Below, in pieces: positions 37,439 through 47,772 of a stretch of 64,000 bases of DNA. Origin of the DNA: Pseudomonas cremoris (GTDB taxonomy: Bacteria; Pseudomonadota; Gammaproteobacteria; Pseudomonadales; Pseudomonadaceae). The position numbers and the translations under genes are program-made. The stretch is from positions 268,132-332,131 of the forward strand of contig NZ_JAAXCY010000009.1 in assembly GCF_014230465.1 (NCBI RefSeq). Direction: 5' to 3'. The notes beneath the pieces were generated by a model, which did not search any database, was not told where the DNA came from, and was given only the letters and a program-made list of their open reading frames with translations. Numbering within the stretch: the first letter of the stretch is position 1; each line of letters starts with the position of its first letter.

Positions 37439-38827
37439 TTATTCGCCCGAGGTATCGGCCGCGCTGCGCTTGCGCTTGCTGCCACTGCGGCGGCGTTTTT
37501 TCGGGCCTTCGCCATCGCCTTTGCTGCCGAGGTCACGAATCATGTCGCGGCGCTCGCTGTCATTGGCGTCCTGGTAGTCGGTCCACCATTCGCCCAGGCC
37601 GTCGGTCTGCTCGCCGGCGCTTTCGCGCAGCAGCAGGAAGTCGTAGCCGGCGCGGAAGCGTGGGTTGTCCAGCAGCAGATCGGCACGTTTGCCGCTGCGG
37701 CGGGGCAGGCGCTCCTGCATGTCCCAGATCTCACGGATCGGCATGGTGAAGCGCTTCGGAATAGCGATGCGCTGGCACTGTTCGGCGATGAGTTCGTGAG
37801 CGGCTTCCTGCATGGCTGGAATCGGCGGCATGCCACGGTCTTGCAGACGCAGTACGCGTTTTGGCAAGGCCGGCCACAACAGTGCGGCAAACAGGAACGC
37901 CGGGGTTACCGGCTTGTTCTGCTTGATGCGCAGGTCGGTGTTGATCAACGCCTCGCTGATCAGCGTGTGGGTATAGGTCGGGTTGTGTTCCAGTGCTTCG
38001 GCGCTGGCCGGGAACAGTGGATCGAACAATTGCAGGTCGACCAACATTTCGAAGGTGTCCGCCGCGTAGCCCGAGAGAAACAGCTTGAGCACTTCTTCGA
38101 ACAGACGTGCCGAGGGGATTTCCCGCAGCATCGGTGCCAGCTCGCGAATCGGTGCAGCAGTGTGCTTCTCGATGCCGAAGTTCAGCTTGGCGGCAAAGCG
38201 CACGGCCCGCAGCATGCGCACCGGGTCTTCCTGGTAACGCTGTGTCGGGTCGCCGATCAGGCGGATCAGGTTGTTGCGAATGTCGTGTACGCCATTGGCG
38301 TAATCGAGGATGCGCTCGCTGACCGGATCGTAATAGAGGGCGTTGATGGTGAAGTCGCGGCGCTGCGCGTCTTCTTCCAGGCTGCCATAGACGTTGTCGC
38401 GCAAGATGCGCCCGCTTTCGTTACGCGAAGACTGATTGGTGTCTTCCTCGTCATCGTTTTGCGGGTGGCCGGCGCGGAAGGTGGCGACTTCGATGATTTC
38501 GCGGCCGAAATGGATGTGCACCAGCTTGAAGCGGCGGCCGATGATCCGCGCATTGCGGAACTCGGCGCGCACTTGCTCGGGCGTGGCGCTGGTGGCGACG
38601 TCAAAATCCTTGGGCGTGATGTTAAGCAGCATGTCGCGCACGCAACCACCTACCAGATAGGCCTGGTAACCGGCGTTCTGCAAACGTTCGACGATATTCA
38701 CCGCATAACGGCTGAATTGAGCACGTTGCAGCGAATGCTGGCTGCTATTGAGCACTTCAGGCGTGCTGCGTTTGTGTTGCGTACGACGCAAGGGAGAACG
38801 GAATGACTGGAACAACTTCTTCAGCAT
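37439..38827 (-). CDS. pcnB: Poly(A) polymerase I
   Basis: A 462-residue nucleotidyltransferase that adds 3' A-tails and so marks RNAs for decay. The catalytic head has YLVGGCVRDMLL and the DFDVATSATPEQV carboxylates; the neck motif RRDFTINALYYDP is present. The C-terminus is very basic and disordered (KKRRRSGSKRKR). I start at the ATG 38827 (MLKKLFQSF); a GTG three codons earlier is possible. Confidence 0.95.
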   Translation of the reverse strand: MLKKLFQSFRSPLRRTQHKRSTPEVLNSSQHSLQRAQFSRYAVNIVERLQNAGYQAYLVGGCVRDMLLNITPKDFDVATSATPEQVRAEFRNARIIGRRFKLVHIHFGREIIEVATFRAGHPQNDDEEDTNQSSRNESGRILRDNVYGSLEEDAQRRDFTINALYYDPVSERILDYANGVHDIRNNLIRLIGDPTQRYQEDPVRMLRAVRFAAKLNFGIEKHTAAPIRELAPMLREIPSARLFEEVLKLFLSGYAADTFEMLVDLQLFDPLFPASAEALEHNPTYTHTLISEALINTDLRIKQNKPVTPAFLFAALLWPALPKRVLRLQDRGMPPIPAMQEAAHELIAEQCQRIAIPKRFTMPIREIWDMQERLPRRSGKRADLLLDNPRFRAGYDFLLLRESAGEQTDGLGEWWTDYQDANDSERRDMIRDLGSKGDGEGPKKRRRSGSKRKRSAADTSGE

Positions 38828-38888
38828 GGGATGCACTGTTTGAAGGAATGTTCGGCCATAACGAAGAATGACCGCATGATGGGCGGGG

Positions 38889-38897
38889 ATTCTAGCA
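38889..38897 (-). promoter_or_regulatory. Extended -10 promoter of pcnB
   Basis: On the minus strand TGC TAGAAT (38897-38889) is an extended -10 element about 60 bases before the pcnB start. No convincing -35 is visible, which such promoters can do without. Confidence 0.5.
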
Positions 38898-38969
38898 TTT
38901 AGTCAGGGGATGGTGTAGGAACAAGCTGCAGGCCTTGCGCCATAAGCCTTAAAAGGTCAAATCCCGGAA

Positions 38970-38994
38970 ACTACAAGGGGAGCCGAAGCTCCCC
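38970..38994 (-). terminator. CrcZ terminator
   Basis: On the minus strand GGGGAGC pairs with GCTCCCC around a tight loop, followed by TTGTAGTTT. Confidence 0.85.
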
Positions 38995-39333
38995 CAGAAG
39001 TAGTTGCGTGCTCTATTTTTATTATTGGTTGCGGGCTTCTTGTTTTTGTTGATCGCCCTCGCCATGAAGCTTCACCTTCATGACACTCCCAATCGGGAGC
39101 CAAGAGCAAACGGATTGCTTTGGTCGCTGTGTTGCTGATCTACGATCCAACCAGTTCAGGCTCTGCCTTAGGGCAGTTTTTGTTGTTCTCGGCCTGGTTG
39201 CGGGGCAAGCCCCAAATGCAACGCCTCTCCAAAAGAATCAGTTAGCTGCGCCTCCGCCGTGTTGTTTTTGTTATGCGTGAGTCGATTCGTCTTATTTTTA
39301 TTGTCTTGTACAAAGCTTGTTATTGTTTTTGTA
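38970..39333 (-). ncRNA. crcZ: CrcZ small RNA (Hfq/Crc-titrating)
   Basis: An RNA of about 364 bases on the minus strand between cbrB and pcnB, the known place of crcZ in Pseudomonas. It contains six A-rich CA motifs of the type that binds Hfq-Crc: near 39315-39332, 39288-39305, 39259-39273, 39174-39190, 39036-39053 and 39011-39028. It ends with a GC hairpin at 38977-38994 (GGGGAGC/GCTCCCC, CTTCGG-type loop) and TTGTAGTTT. CrcZ rises on poor carbon sources and relieves catabolite repression by sequestering Hfq/Crc. The 5' end is inferred from the sigma-54 promoter. There is no long ORF in it. Confidence 0.93.
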
Positions 39334-39344
39334 CTAAGCATATA

Positions 39345-39360
39345 GCAGGGTGCGTGCCAA
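39345..39360 (-). promoter_or_regulatory. Sigma-54 promoter of crcZ
   Basis: On the minus strand TTGGCACG (39360-39353) and CTGCT around 39348-39344 give GG and GC dinucleotides separated by exactly ten bases, an RpoN-type -24/-12 promoter. The expected start is near 39333. Confidence 0.9.
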
Positions 39361-39418
39361 CTTTTGTACCGACCAACAAAATCAGGGGGTTGAGGCGATT
39401 TTTGGTTTTTGACAGGCC

Positions 39419-39458
39419 AAAAAAAGCCGGGGCTTCGTTACCGTAAGCCCCGGCTTTT
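39419..39458 (-). terminator. Terminator between cbrB and crcZ
   Basis: A GC-rich stem (AAAAGCCGGGGCTT with its complement) with an 8-9-base loop, and seven T on the minus strand at 39425-39419. It separates the cbrAB mRNA from crcZ; the near-symmetrical stem could work in both directions. Confidence 0.88.
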
Positions 39459-39483
39459 GTTACGCAAAAAATCAGCGGTAACA
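39458..39483 (-). promoter_or_regulatory. CbrB binding site of crcZ
   Basis: TGTTAC (39458-39463) and GTAACA (39478-39483) with a 14-base spacer match the CbrB box as I recall it (TGTTAC-N14-GTAACA). It lies about 110 bases upstream of the crcZ -24 element, with the cbrB terminator in between. A further half-site, GGTAACA on the minus strand, occurs near 39505. Confidence 0.85.
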
Positions 39484-39524
39484 GTTTTTTCACAACTGAG
39501 GGTGTTACCTGTGGGGGAACACCC

Positions 39525-40955
39525 TCAACTCTCGCTGGCTACCCCGGTCTTGCGGCGTGGAATGCCCAGGCGCTGGCGGCGTTCCCACAGGCATTTACGG
39601 CTCACACCCAGTTTGCGTGCCAGTTCAGTCTCGGTCATGTGGTCCTGGTGTTCGAGGACGAAATGCTGGAAGTAATCTTCCAGTGACAAATCCTCAGTCG
39701 GCTCATGGCTGGTGTTGCTGCCACCGCCCTGTTGCGGGGCCAAGCCGATGAAATCGTCGTCTTCCAGGTCGCTCAGTTCGATATCAATGCCCAGCAACTC
39801 AGCGGAAATCTCCGGACTCTCCGACAGGATTACCGCGCGCTCGACGGCGTTTTCCAGTTCCCGCACGTTACCGGGCCACGAGTAATGCCGAATTGCCTGC
39901 TCGGCATCCGGGGCAAACTTGAGGTCGGTACGGTTGATGCGCGCGCTCTGGCGTAGCAGGAACGCGTTGGCGATCTCGTTGACGTCTGCGCCACGCTCAC
40001 GCAGGGCAGGCAGCTTGAGAGCAATGACATGCAGGCGGTAATACAAGTCTTCACGGAACTGGCCGATCTTGGCCAGGCTTTTCAAGTCACGGTGCGTTGC
40101 CGCGATCAAGCGTACATCCACCTTTTGTGACTGCACCGAGCCCACACGGCGAATCTCGCCTTCTTGCAGCACGCGCAGCAATCGCGCCTGGGCTTCCAGT
40201 GGCAGCTCGCCGATTTCGTCGAGGAACAACGTGCCGCCGTCCGCTGCCTCCACCAGGCCAGCACGTCCAGCGCTGGCGCCGGTAAAGGCGCCTTTCTCGT
40301 GGCCGAACAATTCGGACTCTATCAGCGATTCCGGGATCGCCGCACAGTTCACCGAGATCATCGGCGCCTTGGCACGCTTGGACAGGTTGTGCAGGGCGCG
40401 GGCGACCAGTTCTTTACCGGTGCCCGACTCGCCCTGGATCAACACATTGGAGTCGGTCGGCGCTACTTTGCGGATCTTGCTGTACAGGTCCTGCATCGGT
40501 GGGCAGGAGCCGATGATGCCGATTTCGCCGTTGCTGTTATCAACCCCGGGTTTGTCAGCGGTTTTGCCGGCGGGGCGCTGTTCGGCAGGCGCACTGCTGG
40601 CCGACTGACGGTCGCGCAGGATACGGGCCACGGCCTGGAGCATTTCGTCATGGTCGAACGGCTTGGCGATGTAGTCCACCGCGCCCATCTTCATGGAGTC
40701 CACCGCCGAGCGCAGGCTGGCGTAGCTGGTCATGATCAGCACCGGCGTGCCCTGGCCAAGCTTGATCAGCTCAGTGCCCGGCGCGCCCGGCAGGCGCAGG
40801 TCGCTGACAATCAGGTCGAACGTGGGAATGCTGAAACGCTCCTGGGCTTCCTGCACCGAGCCAGCTTCGCTGACCTGGTACTGATTACGTTCAAGCAGGC
40901 GACGCAAGGCAGAGCGGATAATGGTTTCGTCTTCGACGATCAAAATGTGCGGCAT
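39525..40955 (-). CDS. cbrB: Two-component response regulator CbrB
   Basis: A 476-residue NtrC-family activator. The receiver domain has the phospho-acceptor Asp52 in [10 protein letters not shown]. The sigma-54 AAA+ domain carries GESGTGKE (Walker A), the GAFTGA loop that contacts sigma-54 and [13 protein letters not shown] Fis-type helix-turn-helix lies at the C-terminus ([20 protein letters not shown]). It activates crcZ and controls carbon/nitrogen balance and use of amino acids such as histidine. It follows cbrA by 22 bases. Confidence 0.97.
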   Translation of the reverse strand: MPHILIVEDETIIRSALRRLLERNQYQVSEAGSVQEAQERFSIPTFDLIVSDLRLPGAPGTELIKLGQGTPVLIMTSYASLRSAVDSMKMGAVDYIAKPFDHDEMLQAVARILRDRQSASSAPAEQRPAGKTADKPGVDNSNGEIGIIGSCPPMQDLYSKIRKVAPTDSNVLIQGESGTGKELVARALHNLSKRAKAPMISVNCAAIPESLIESELFGHEKGAFTGASAGRAGLVEAADGGTLFLDEIGELPLEAQARLLRVLQEGEIRRVGSVQSQKVDVRLIAATHRDLKSLAKIGQFREDLYYRLHVIALKLPALRERGADVNEIANAFLLRQSARINRTDLKFAPDAEQAIRHYSWPGNVRELENAVERAVILSESPEISAELLGIDIELSDLEDDDFIGLAPQQGGGSNTSHEPTEDLSLEDYFQHFVLEHQDHMTETELARKLGVSRKCLWERRQRLGIPRRKTGVASES

Positions 40956-40977
40956 TGATTCAATTCTCTCGACGGTC

Positions 40978-43926
40978 TCAGTTCACAGCGGACGTCGCTT
41001 CGACATGACGCGGCAAGGTCACCCGAATACGGGTGCCGCGTTGGCTTTCGGTGTCAGCCGGGCTGTCGATGGTGATTTGTCCATAATGCTCTTCAACGAT
41101 GGAATAGACCAGTGCAAGGCCCAGACCAGTACCTTCACCTGGGTCCTTGGTGGTGAAGAAGGGTTCGAACAATCGGTCCATGATGTTCTGTGGAATGCCG
41201 CTGCCCTCGTCTTCGACGATCAGGTCGACCGTATGCTCGAAAGCCTCGGTCTTGACACGTACCGCGCCACCGGCCGGCGTTGCATCACGGGCGTTGGACA
41301 GCAAGTTGATCAGCACTTGGGCCAGGCGTTGCGAGTCGCCGTCGACCCAGTGTTCCGGGTCGCATAAATTGAAGAACTGTACTTCGAAATTGCGCCGGTT
41401 CAAGGCCAGCAGCCCAATGGCGTCTTGTGCCACTTCGGCCAGGCATACGGCTTCATCCTGATTCTGGTGCGCACCGGCGTGGGCGAAGCTCATCAGTGAC
41501 TGCACGATGCGCGAGACACGCTTGGTCTGCTCAAGTATTTGCCCGCTGATTTCGGTGATTTCGCCGTCTTCTTCGCGTTCTTCCCGCAGGTTCTGCGCGA
41601 GGCACGCGATACCGGTGATCGGGTTGCCGATCTCATGGGCCACACCGGCTGCGAGGCGACCAATGCTGGCGAGACGCTCGGAGTGCACCAGCTTGTCTTC
41701 GAGCATCTGGGTTTCGGTCAGGTCTTCCACCAGTAGCACCAGGCCGCTATTACCGGGCGCCAGCGGTTCGTCGATGGCCGCTTTGTGCAGGTTGAGCCAG
41801 CGGGTCTGGCCGTCGAGGGCCAGGTGTTGCTTGTGCAAGTGCTCGTCAGGCAGGTTGATGAAGCCTTGCAGCAGTTCTTTCCACGGCTCGCCCAAGGTGT
41901 TCAGGCGCGAGCCGACCACCCGTTGCGCGGCGATGCCGGTGAGTTCTTCCATGGCTTTGTTCCACATCAGGATCTCCTGATCCTTGGCCAGGGAGCAGAC
42001 GCCCATCGGCAATTCCTGCAGGGTCTGGCGGTGGTAGCGGCGCAGGGCATCCAGTTCGGCTGCAAGGCCGGTGAGGCGCGAGTGGTAGTCCTCCAGGCGG
42101 CTCTCGATGAAGTGGATGTCTTCGGTCACGTAGTTTTCGCCACCGGCCTTATAGGGCAGGAAGGTTTCCACCATGTCTTGGGACACGCTGGGCCCCATCA
42201 GCCCTGACAGGTTGGCTTCGATACGGTCGCGCAGGCGACGCAGCGCATACGGGCGGCGTTCGTCAAAGGGCAAGTAGAGGTCGCGCAATGCCTGTTCGAC
42301 TTCTTTTTGCGCGGCCTTGGCGCCGAGGGGCTTGGCCAGTTGCGTGGCAAACTCCTGGGGCGAGGCGGCATGCAGTTCGCGGCGTTGTGGGCGGCGCACG
42401 TTATCAACCGCGCAGGCCTCGGCGGCGCTGGTTTCTTCGGGGCTGGCGTTGGTGAACAGCGAGATCAGGGTGAACATCAGCACGTTGGCGGCCAGCGACG
42501 CAATGGCTGCCATGTGCCAACTGGTGTCGTCCAGCACGTAGATCATGTTCAGCAGCGGGATGTAGAAGCCCTGCAAGTTGCCGACCAGCGGCAGCAGCAT
42601 GGTCACGATCCACACCAGGATCCCCGCTAGCAGCCCGGCGATAAAGCCACGACGATTGGCCGTCGGCCAGTACAGCACTGACAACACGCCTGGCAGGAAT
42701 TGCAAGGTGGCGACAAACGCGACGATGCCCAGGTTGGCCAGGTCCTGGCCCGCGCCCAGCAGCAGGTAGAACCCGTAGCCGGCCATGATGATCGCGACGA
42801 TCAGTGCTCGGCGCGTCCATTTCAACCAGCGGTAGATATTGCCCTCAGCGGGCGGCTGGTACAGCGGCAGTACCAAGTGGTTTAGCGCCATGCCCGACAG
42901 CGCCAACGTCGTGACGATAATCAAGCCGCTGGCCGCCGACAGACCGCCGACATACGCCAGCATCGCCAGGGCCGGGCTATTGGCGGCGATGCCGATGCCC
43001 AGGGTGAAGTATTCGGGGTTGGTGGTGGCGCCCAGTTTCAGGCCGGCCCACAAGATTAGCGGTACCGCCAGGCTCATCAGCAGCAGGAACAGGGGCAGGC
43101 CCCAACTGGCGCTGACCAGCGAGCGCGGGTTGAGGTTCTCGGTGAAGGTCATGTGATACATGTGCGGCATCACAATCGCCGAGGCGAAGAACACCAGCAG
43201 CAGGGTGCGCCACGGGCCTTCCTGCAGCGGAGTATGCAAGGCGGCGAGGGCGGTCTGGTTCTGCAGCAGCCACAGTTCCAGTTGCTGCGGGCCGTCGAAT
43301 ACGCCGTAGAGCGCGTAGAGGCCGACGCCACCGATGGCGATCAGCTTGATGACCGACTCGAAAGCAATCGCGAAGACCAAACCTTCGTGTTTTTCACGGG
43401 TGGCGATGTGGCGCGAACCGAAGAAAATCGTGAACAACGTGATCAGCGCGCAGAAGGCCAGCGCGACGCGATGCTGCACGGGTTCGCGGGTGAGGATACT
43501 GATGGAGTCGGCCACTGCCTGGATCTGTAGCGCCAATAACGGCAGCACGCCGATCAGCATGAACACCGTGGTCAGTGCACCGGCCCAGGTGCTGCGAAAG
43601 CGGAAGGCAAACAGGTCGGCCAGGGACGACAGCTGATAGGTGCGGGTGATTTTCAGGATCGGGTACAGCAACACCGGCGCCAGCAGGAACGCACCGGACA
43701 CCCCGAGGTAGCTGGAGAGAAAGCCATAGCCATATTGATAGGCCAGGCCCACCGTGCCATAGAACGCCCAGGCGCTGGCATAAACGCCGAGGGACAAGGT
43801 GTAGGTCAACGGATGGCGAATGATCGCCCGCGGAATCATTCCACGCTCACTGATCCAAGCCACCCCGAACAACGCAGCCAGGTAGGCAGCGCTGACGAGC
43901 AGCATCTGGGTGAGGCTAAAGCTCAT
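40978..43926 (-). CDS. cbrA: Sensor histidine kinase CbrA
   Basis: A 982-residue membrane sensor. The N-terminal half is a sodium/solute symporter-like (SLC5) domain with about 13 helices. A STAC-type linker and PAS region follow, then the histidine-kinase core with phospho-acceptor His near residue 764 in [12 protein letters not shown] and an ATPase domain ([29 protein letters not shown]). It links transport or nutrient sensing to CbrB. The start may be 43926 or the ATG at 43932; both overlap the end of cbrX. Confidence 0.96.
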   Translation of the reverse strand: MSFSLTQMLLVSAAYLAALFGVAWISERGMIPRAIIRHPLTYTLSLGVYASAWAFYGTVGLAYQYGYGFLSSYLGVSGAFLLAPVLLYPILKITRTYQLSSLADLFAFRFRSTWAGALTTVFMLIGVLPLLALQIQAVADSISILTREPVQHRVALAFCALITLFTIFFGSRHIATREKHEGLVFAIAFESVIKLIAIGGVGLYALYGVFDGPQQLELWLLQNQTALAALHTPLQEGPWRTLLLVFFASAIVMPHMYHMTFTENLNPRSLVSASWGLPLFLLLMSLAVPLILWAGLKLGATTNPEYFTLGIGIAANSPALAMLAYVGGLSAASGLIIVTTLALSGMALNHLVLPLYQPPAEGNIYRWLKWTRRALIVAIIMAGYGFYLLLGAGQDLANLGIVAFVATLQFLPGVLSVLYWPTANRRGFIAGLLAGILVWIVTMLLPLVGNLQGFYIPLLNMIYVLDDTSWHMAAIASLAANVLMFTLISLFTNASPEETSAAEACAVDNVRRPQRRELHAASPQEFATQLAKPLGAKAAQKEVEQALRDLYLPFDERRPYALRRLRDRIEANLSGLMGPSVSQDMVETFLPYKAGGENYVTEDIHFIESRLEDYHSRLTGLAAELDALRRYHRQTLQELPMGVCSLAKDQEILMWNKAMEELTGIAAQRVVGSRLNTLGEPWKELLQGFINLPDEHLHKQHLALDGQTRWLNLHKAAIDEPLAPGNSGLVLLVEDLTETQMLEDKLVHSERLASIGRLAAGVAHEIGNPITGIACLAQNLREEREEDGEITEISGQILEQTKRVSRIVQSLMSFAHAGAHQNQDEAVCLAEVAQDAIGLLALNRRNFEVQFFNLCDPEHWVDGDSQRLAQVLINLLSNARDATPAGGAVRVKTEAFEHTVDLIVEDEGSGIPQNIMDRLFEPFFTTKDPGEGTGLGLALVYSIVEEHYGQITIDSPADTESQRGTRIRVTLPRHVEATSAVN

Positions 43927-44092
43927 CGGCATCTTTTTGGCTCTGCAGGATGAAAGTCACGACGATCAGGATCAACCACAGCAGATAAGGGCGATACCAG
44001 GCGCCCGTGGCGTCGATCCACCAATCCATGATGGCGGGAGAAAACAGGTAGATCCCGACGACCAGCAGCAGGACCAATCGATAGATGTACAT
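43916..44092 (-). CDS. cbrX: Small membrane protein CbrX
   Basis: A 58-residue protein with two membrane helices (about residues 4-18 and 35-50; MYIYRLVLLLVVGIYLFSP, LLWLILIVVTFIL). Its 3' end overlaps the cbrA start by 11-17 bases, so cbrA translation is probably coupled to it. A gene of this size and place is known as cbrX in P. putida. The frame open to 44227 adds an unlikely N-terminus; ATG 44092 is used. Confidence 0.85.
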   Translation of the reverse strand: MYIYRLVLLLVVGIYLFSPAIMDWWIDATGAWYRPYLLWLILIVVTFILQSQKDADEL

Positions 44093-44154
44093 GTTGGCCT
44101 CTGATTGAAAAACTGCGGCGATGGTAACGGATGCTTGGCAAGCTGCAAGGGGCT

Positions 44155-45042
44155 TCAGCTCAATTGCGCTTCGGCCAGCGTGAGTGTGCGCGGGATCAGT
44201 GTTGCATCCCAGTGCGCGATGCCCCAATCCAGCAGTTCCCGTGGGTTGGCGTGTAGCAGTTCATCGCCGGCTCGTTGGCCGAGGGCGCGCAGTGCTCTCA
44301 ACAGCAAAGGCGTGGCTTGGTCGGGTGTCAACGGTGGGGAACGGTAGGACTTGCCCAATTTGTTACCGTCGGGCTGGATGATCAACGGCACGTGCAGGTA
44401 ACGCGGTTGGCGCAGGCCCAGCAGTTCTTGGAGATAAAGCTGACGTGGTGTTGAGTCCAGCAGATCGGCGCCACGAACGATATCGGTCACACCTTGCCAC
44501 GCGTCGTCGAGCACCACGGCGAGTTGATAGGCGTACAGGCCATCACGGCGACGGATGATGAAGTCGCCTACATCGCGGCCCAAGTGCTGTCGGAATTCGC
44601 CCTGCACGCGGTCAGTAAAGTGGTATTCCAGCTCCGGTACACGCAAACGGATGGCAGCGTCTTGCTGGTCATACCCGGCATTGCGGCATAGGCCGGGATA
44701 AATGCCGCTATAGGGTTCCAACTGCTTGCGCGAGCAAGTGCAGGCGTAAGCCAGGCCATGGTTGAACATATCGTTCAGCACCTTGGCGTAGGCATCATGC
44801 CGCTCGCTCTGTCGGACCAGTTCCCCGTCCCACTCAAAGCCGTAGCTTTCCAGGGCGTGCAGAATCGCCGCCTGGGCACCAGGTTCTTCGCGGGGAGGGT
44901 CGAGGTCTTCCATACGCATCAGCCAGCGACCTTGGTTGGCGCGGGCGTCGAGGTAGGAGGCGAGAGCAGCAACCAGGGAGCCAAAATGCAAATGGCCGCT
45001 GGGCGTAGGGGCGAAGCGCCCGGTATAGGTAGAGGCTGTCAT
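44155..45042 (-). CDS. gluQ: Glutamyl-queuosine tRNA(Asp) synthetase
   Basis: A 295-residue truncated glutamyl-tRNA synthetase that attaches glutamate to the queuosine of tRNA-Asp. It keeps the catalytic core: HFGS (HIGH-type) in PSGHLHFGSLVAA, a zinc-site region with CTCSRKQLEPYSGIYPGLCR and KLGKS in place of KMSKS. The anticodon-binding domain is missing, as in all members. It lies downstream of dksA beyond a terminator. Confidence 0.94.
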   Translation of the reverse strand: MTASTYTGRFAPTPSGHLHFGSLVAALASYLDARANQGRWLMRMEDLDPPREEPGAQAAILHALESYGFEWDGELVRQSERHDAYAKVLNDMFNHGLAYACTCSRKQLEPYSGIYPGLCRNAGYDQQDAAIRLRVPELEYHFTDRVQGEFRQHLGRDVGDFIIRRRDGLYAYQLAVVLDDAWQGVTDIVRGADLLDSTPRQLYLQELLGLRQPRYLHVPLIIQPDGNKLGKSYRSPPLTPDQATPLLLRALRALGQRAGDELLHANPRELLDWGIAHWDATLIPRTLTLAEAQLS

Positions 45043-45082
45043 GGGCCGGATACTACTGGAAAATCGGTAAACGCCAGAAACA

Positions 45083-45110
45083 AAAATGGGGCGTTGGTAC
45101 GCCCCATTCG
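45083..45110 (-). terminator. Terminator between dksA and gluQ
   Basis: On the minus strand a 9-bp stem (ATGGGGCGT/ACGCCCCAT) with a 4-base loop is followed by TTTTTG. It should limit read-through from dksA into gluQ. Confidence 0.87.
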
Positions 45111-45125
45111 CTCAGCTCGGAAGGA

Positions 45126-45569
45126 TTACTTGCCGACCTGTTTTTCCTTGATTTCAGCCAAGGTCTTGCAGTCTACGCAGAGGTCCGCGGTTGGGCGGGC
45201 TTCCAGGCGACGGATACCGATCTCGACGCCGCAGGACTCGCACCAGCCGTATTCTTCGTCCTTGATCAGCTGCAGCGTCTTGTCGATCTTCTTGATCAAC
45301 TTGCGCTCGCGATCACGGGCGCGCAGTTCAAGGGCGAACTCTTCTTCCTGGCTCGCACGGTCGGCCGGATCAGGGAAGTTGGCTGCTTCGTCCTTCATAT
45401 GGTCAACCGTACGGTCGACCTCCTGCATCAAGTCCTGTTTCCACTTGTTCAGGATCTTGGTGAAGTGCTCGCGCATGGGCTCGCCCATGTACTCCTCACC
45501 TTTCTTCTCTACGTAAGGTTCGAAGCCATTGAGGCCTTGAGTCTGCTGTTGCTTTGCTTGGGTGGACAT
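45126..45569 (-). CDS. dksA: RNA polymerase-binding transcription factor DksA
   Basis: A 147-residue factor that enters the polymerase secondary channel and with ppGpp controls rRNA and amino-acid promoters. The coiled coil carries DPADRASQEEEF with the acidic tip. A four-Cys zinc finger is intact (CESCGVEIG then DLCVDCK). ATG 45569 begins MSTQAKQQQ; the longer frame to 45587 lacks support. GAGGCGG upstream is a plausible ribosome site. Confidence 0.97.
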   Translation of the reverse strand: MSTQAKQQQTQGLNGFEPYVEKKGEEYMGEPMREHFTKILNKWKQDLMQEVDRTVDHMKDEAANFPDPADRASQEEEFALELRARDRERKLIKKIDKTLQLIKDEEYGWCESCGVEIGIRRLEARPTADLCVDCKTLAEIKEKQVGK

Positions 45570-45889
45570 GAATAGACCGCCTCTCACTCTTCTAATCCAT
45601 TGCGCAGGATTGCAACGTCACCGACACCTGCCGGCCCTGCGGCTGCAAGCGGGCGAACTTACCAGATAGATTCGGGGTGCGCCACTCCCGGTTGTCGAGG
45701 CCCATGCCCCCCAGGTCGCAAACGCAAGCGGCCCGTCGTGGCTGAGTATGAATCGTCTCGAATGTTGATTTTAGTCGTTTTGCAGGCGCTTGCTCGGTTC
45801 ATCTGGGACGGCCGAGCAGGCAATAGAACATGTTTTACCGTGAGGGTTCGGTAGAATCCTGTTTTTGTCCTCACCGTTAAGGAAGGCTA
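45570..45889. other. Divergent gap, dksA / aminotransferase
   Basis: A 320-base divergent promoter region. On the plus strand TAGAAT (near 45852) lies about 35 bases before the aminotransferase ATG; on the minus strand TAAAAT (near 45772) faces dksA. No good -35 elements, terminators or ORFs were found. Confidence 0.4.
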
Positions 45890-47062
45890 ATGGCCCAGCC
45901 CTACAGTGCGCGCAGTCGCGCCATCGAACCTTTTCATGTCATGGCGTTGCTGGCACGTGCCAACGAGCTGCAGGCGGCCGGCCATGATGTGATCCATCTG
46001 GAAATCGGCGAGCCGGATTTCACCACGGCCGAGCCGATCATCCAGGCGGGCCAGGCCGCACTGGCCAACGGCAAGACCCGCTACACCGCTGCCCGTGGCC
46101 TACCGGAGTTGCGCGAAGCCATCAGCGGCTTCTACCAGCAACGTTACGGGTTGAATATTGACCCCGAGCGCATCCTGATCACGCCAGGCGGCTCGGGCGC
46201 GTTGCTGTTGGCCAGCAGCCTGCTGGTAGACCCAGGCAAACACTGGCTGCTGGCCGATCCGGGTTACCCGTGTAATCGGCATTTTCTGCGACTGGTGGAG
46301 GGCGCCGCACAACTGGTGCCGGTGGGCCCCGATGTGCGCTATCAACTGACCGCTGACCTAGTGACCAAGCACTGGAATCAGGACAGTGTAGGCGCGCTAG
46401 TGGCATCCCCGGCCAACCCGACGGGCACTATCCTCACGCGGGATGAGCTGGCCGGGCTTTCGAGCGCAATCAAGGCGCGCAACGGCCATCTGGTGGTGGA
46501 CGAGATTTACCATGGCCTCACCTACGGCACCGATGCGGCCAGCGTGCTGGAAGTGGATGATGACGCCTTCGTCCTAAATAGTTTTTCGAAGTATTTCGGC
46601 ATGACCGGCTGGCGCCTGGGTTGGTTGGTGGCACCGCCAGCCGCAGTCGGGGAGCTGGAGAAGTTGGCGCAAAATCTCTACATCAGTGCGCCAAGCATGG
46701 CCCAATATGCGGCGTTGGCCTGTTTCACCCCGCAAACCCTGAGCATCCTCGAAGAGCGCCGCGCCGAGTTCGGCCGTCGGCGCGACTTCTTGCTGCCGGC
46801 GCTGCGCGAGCTGGGTTTCGGCATCGCCGTCGAGCCGGAAGGGGCGTTTTATTTGTACGCTGATATCCGCAAGTTCGGCGGTGATGCCTTCGCGTTCTGC
46901 CGACACTTCCTCGAAACCGAGCACGTTGCCTTTACGCCAGGGTTGGATTTTGGCCGCTACCAAGCCGGTCATCATGTGCGGTTTGCCTACACGCAAAACC
47001 TCGATCGGCTACAGGAGGCGGTTGAACGAATCGCCCGTGGCTTGCAGAGTTGGCAAGGCTGA
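45890..47062 (+). CDS. Pyridoxal-phosphate-dependent aminotransferase (class I)
   Basis: A 390-residue fold-type I aminotransferase. The PLP Lys is Lys234 in [16 protein letters not shown]. Other signatures are EIGEPDF (substrate entry), NPTGTILT and the C-terminal FAYTQN segment, which includes the substrate carboxylate Arg nearby. Relatives are annotated as aspartate or alanine aminotransferases, but the substrate cannot be read from the sequence. It overlaps sfsA by one base. Confidence 0.9.
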   Translation: MAQPYSARSRAIEPFHVMALLARANELQAAGHDVIHLEIGEPDFTTAEPIIQAGQAALANGKTRYTAARGLPELREAISGFYQQRYGLNIDPERILITPGGSGALLLASSLLVDPGKHWLLADPGYPCNRHFLRLVEGAAQLVPVGPDVRYQLTADLVTKHWNQDSVGALVASPANPTGTILTRDELAGLSSAIKARNGHLVVDEIYHGLTYGTDAASVLEVDDDAFVLNSFSKYFGMTGWRLGWLVAPPAAVGELEKLAQNLYISAPSMAQYAALACFTPQTLSILEERRAEFGRRRDFLLPALRELGFGIAVEPEGAFYLYADIRKFGGDAFAFCRHFLETEHVAFTPGLDFGRYQAGHHVRFAYTQNLDRLQEAVERIARGLQSWQG

Positions 47063-47772
47063 TGCGCTTTCATCCTCCCCTCGAAGAAGGCCGGCTGATT
47101 CGCCGCTACAAGCGTTTTCTTACCGATATCGAAACCATTACCGGTGAGTTGCTCACTATTCACTGTCCCAACACCGGCTCGATGCTCAATTGCATGGTTG
47201 AGGGTGGGCAAGTCTGGTTCAGCCGCTCCAATGACCCCAAGCGCAAGCTGCCAGGTACTTGGGAGATCGCCGAGACGCCCCAAGGACGGTTGGCCTGTGT
47301 CAACACAGCGCGGGCCAATCAGCTGGTCGAAGAGGCCCTGCGCGCGGGGGTGATCACGGAACTCAATGGTTTTACCGCGTTGAAGCGTGAGGTGCCTTAC
47401 GGCCAGGAGAACAGCCGCATCGATTTTCGCCTGGATTACCCGGACGGTGCCGCCTATGTCGAAGTCAAAAGCGTAACCCTGGGCTTTGACGGCTCCCCAG
47501 TGGCAGCCTTCCCCGATGCAGTCACTCAGCGCGGCGCCAAGCACCTGCGGGAGCTAGCCCATCTTGCGCGCGACGGTGTGCGGGCGGTGCAGTTGTACTG
47601 CGTGAATCTTTCGGGGATTGATGCGGTGCGCCCTGCCGTGGAAATCGATGCCGGCTACGCAGCGGCATTGCGTGAGGCCAAGGCTGCGGGCGTGGAGGTG
47701 TTGGCGTATGGCGTGCGGGTGACACCTGAAGAAATCTGCGTCGATCGGCGGCTGGACGTGTTGCTCGACTAG
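47062..47772 (+). CDS. sfsA: Sugar fermentation stimulation protein SfsA
   Basis: A 236-residue protein with the SfsA fold: N-terminal [18 protein letters not shown] (OB-like), HCPNTGSM, and a nuclease-like C-terminal part with [28 protein letters not shown]-binding or nuclease activity has been proposed for the family. ATG 47062 overlaps the preceding stop (TGATG), so translation is coupled. It ends four bases inside the convergent Rieske gene. Confidence 0.93.
   Translation: MRFHPPLEEGRLIRRYKRFLTDIETITGELLTIHCPNTGSMLNCMVEGGQVWFSRSNDPKRKLPGTWEIAETPQGRLACVNTARANQLVEEALRAGVITELNGFTALKREVPYGQENSRIDFRLDYPDGAAYVEVKSVTLGFDGSPVAAFPDAVTQRGAKHLRELAHLARDGVRAVQLYCVNLSGIDAVRPAVEIDAGYAAALREAKAAGVEVLAYGVRVTPEEICVDRRLDVLLD

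Noticed and set aside
39080..39280. A 66-codon frame within crcZ on the plus strand
   Set aside because: It runs antisense to a well supported sRNA, has no ribosome site and its composition reflects the A-rich motifs of the sRNA.
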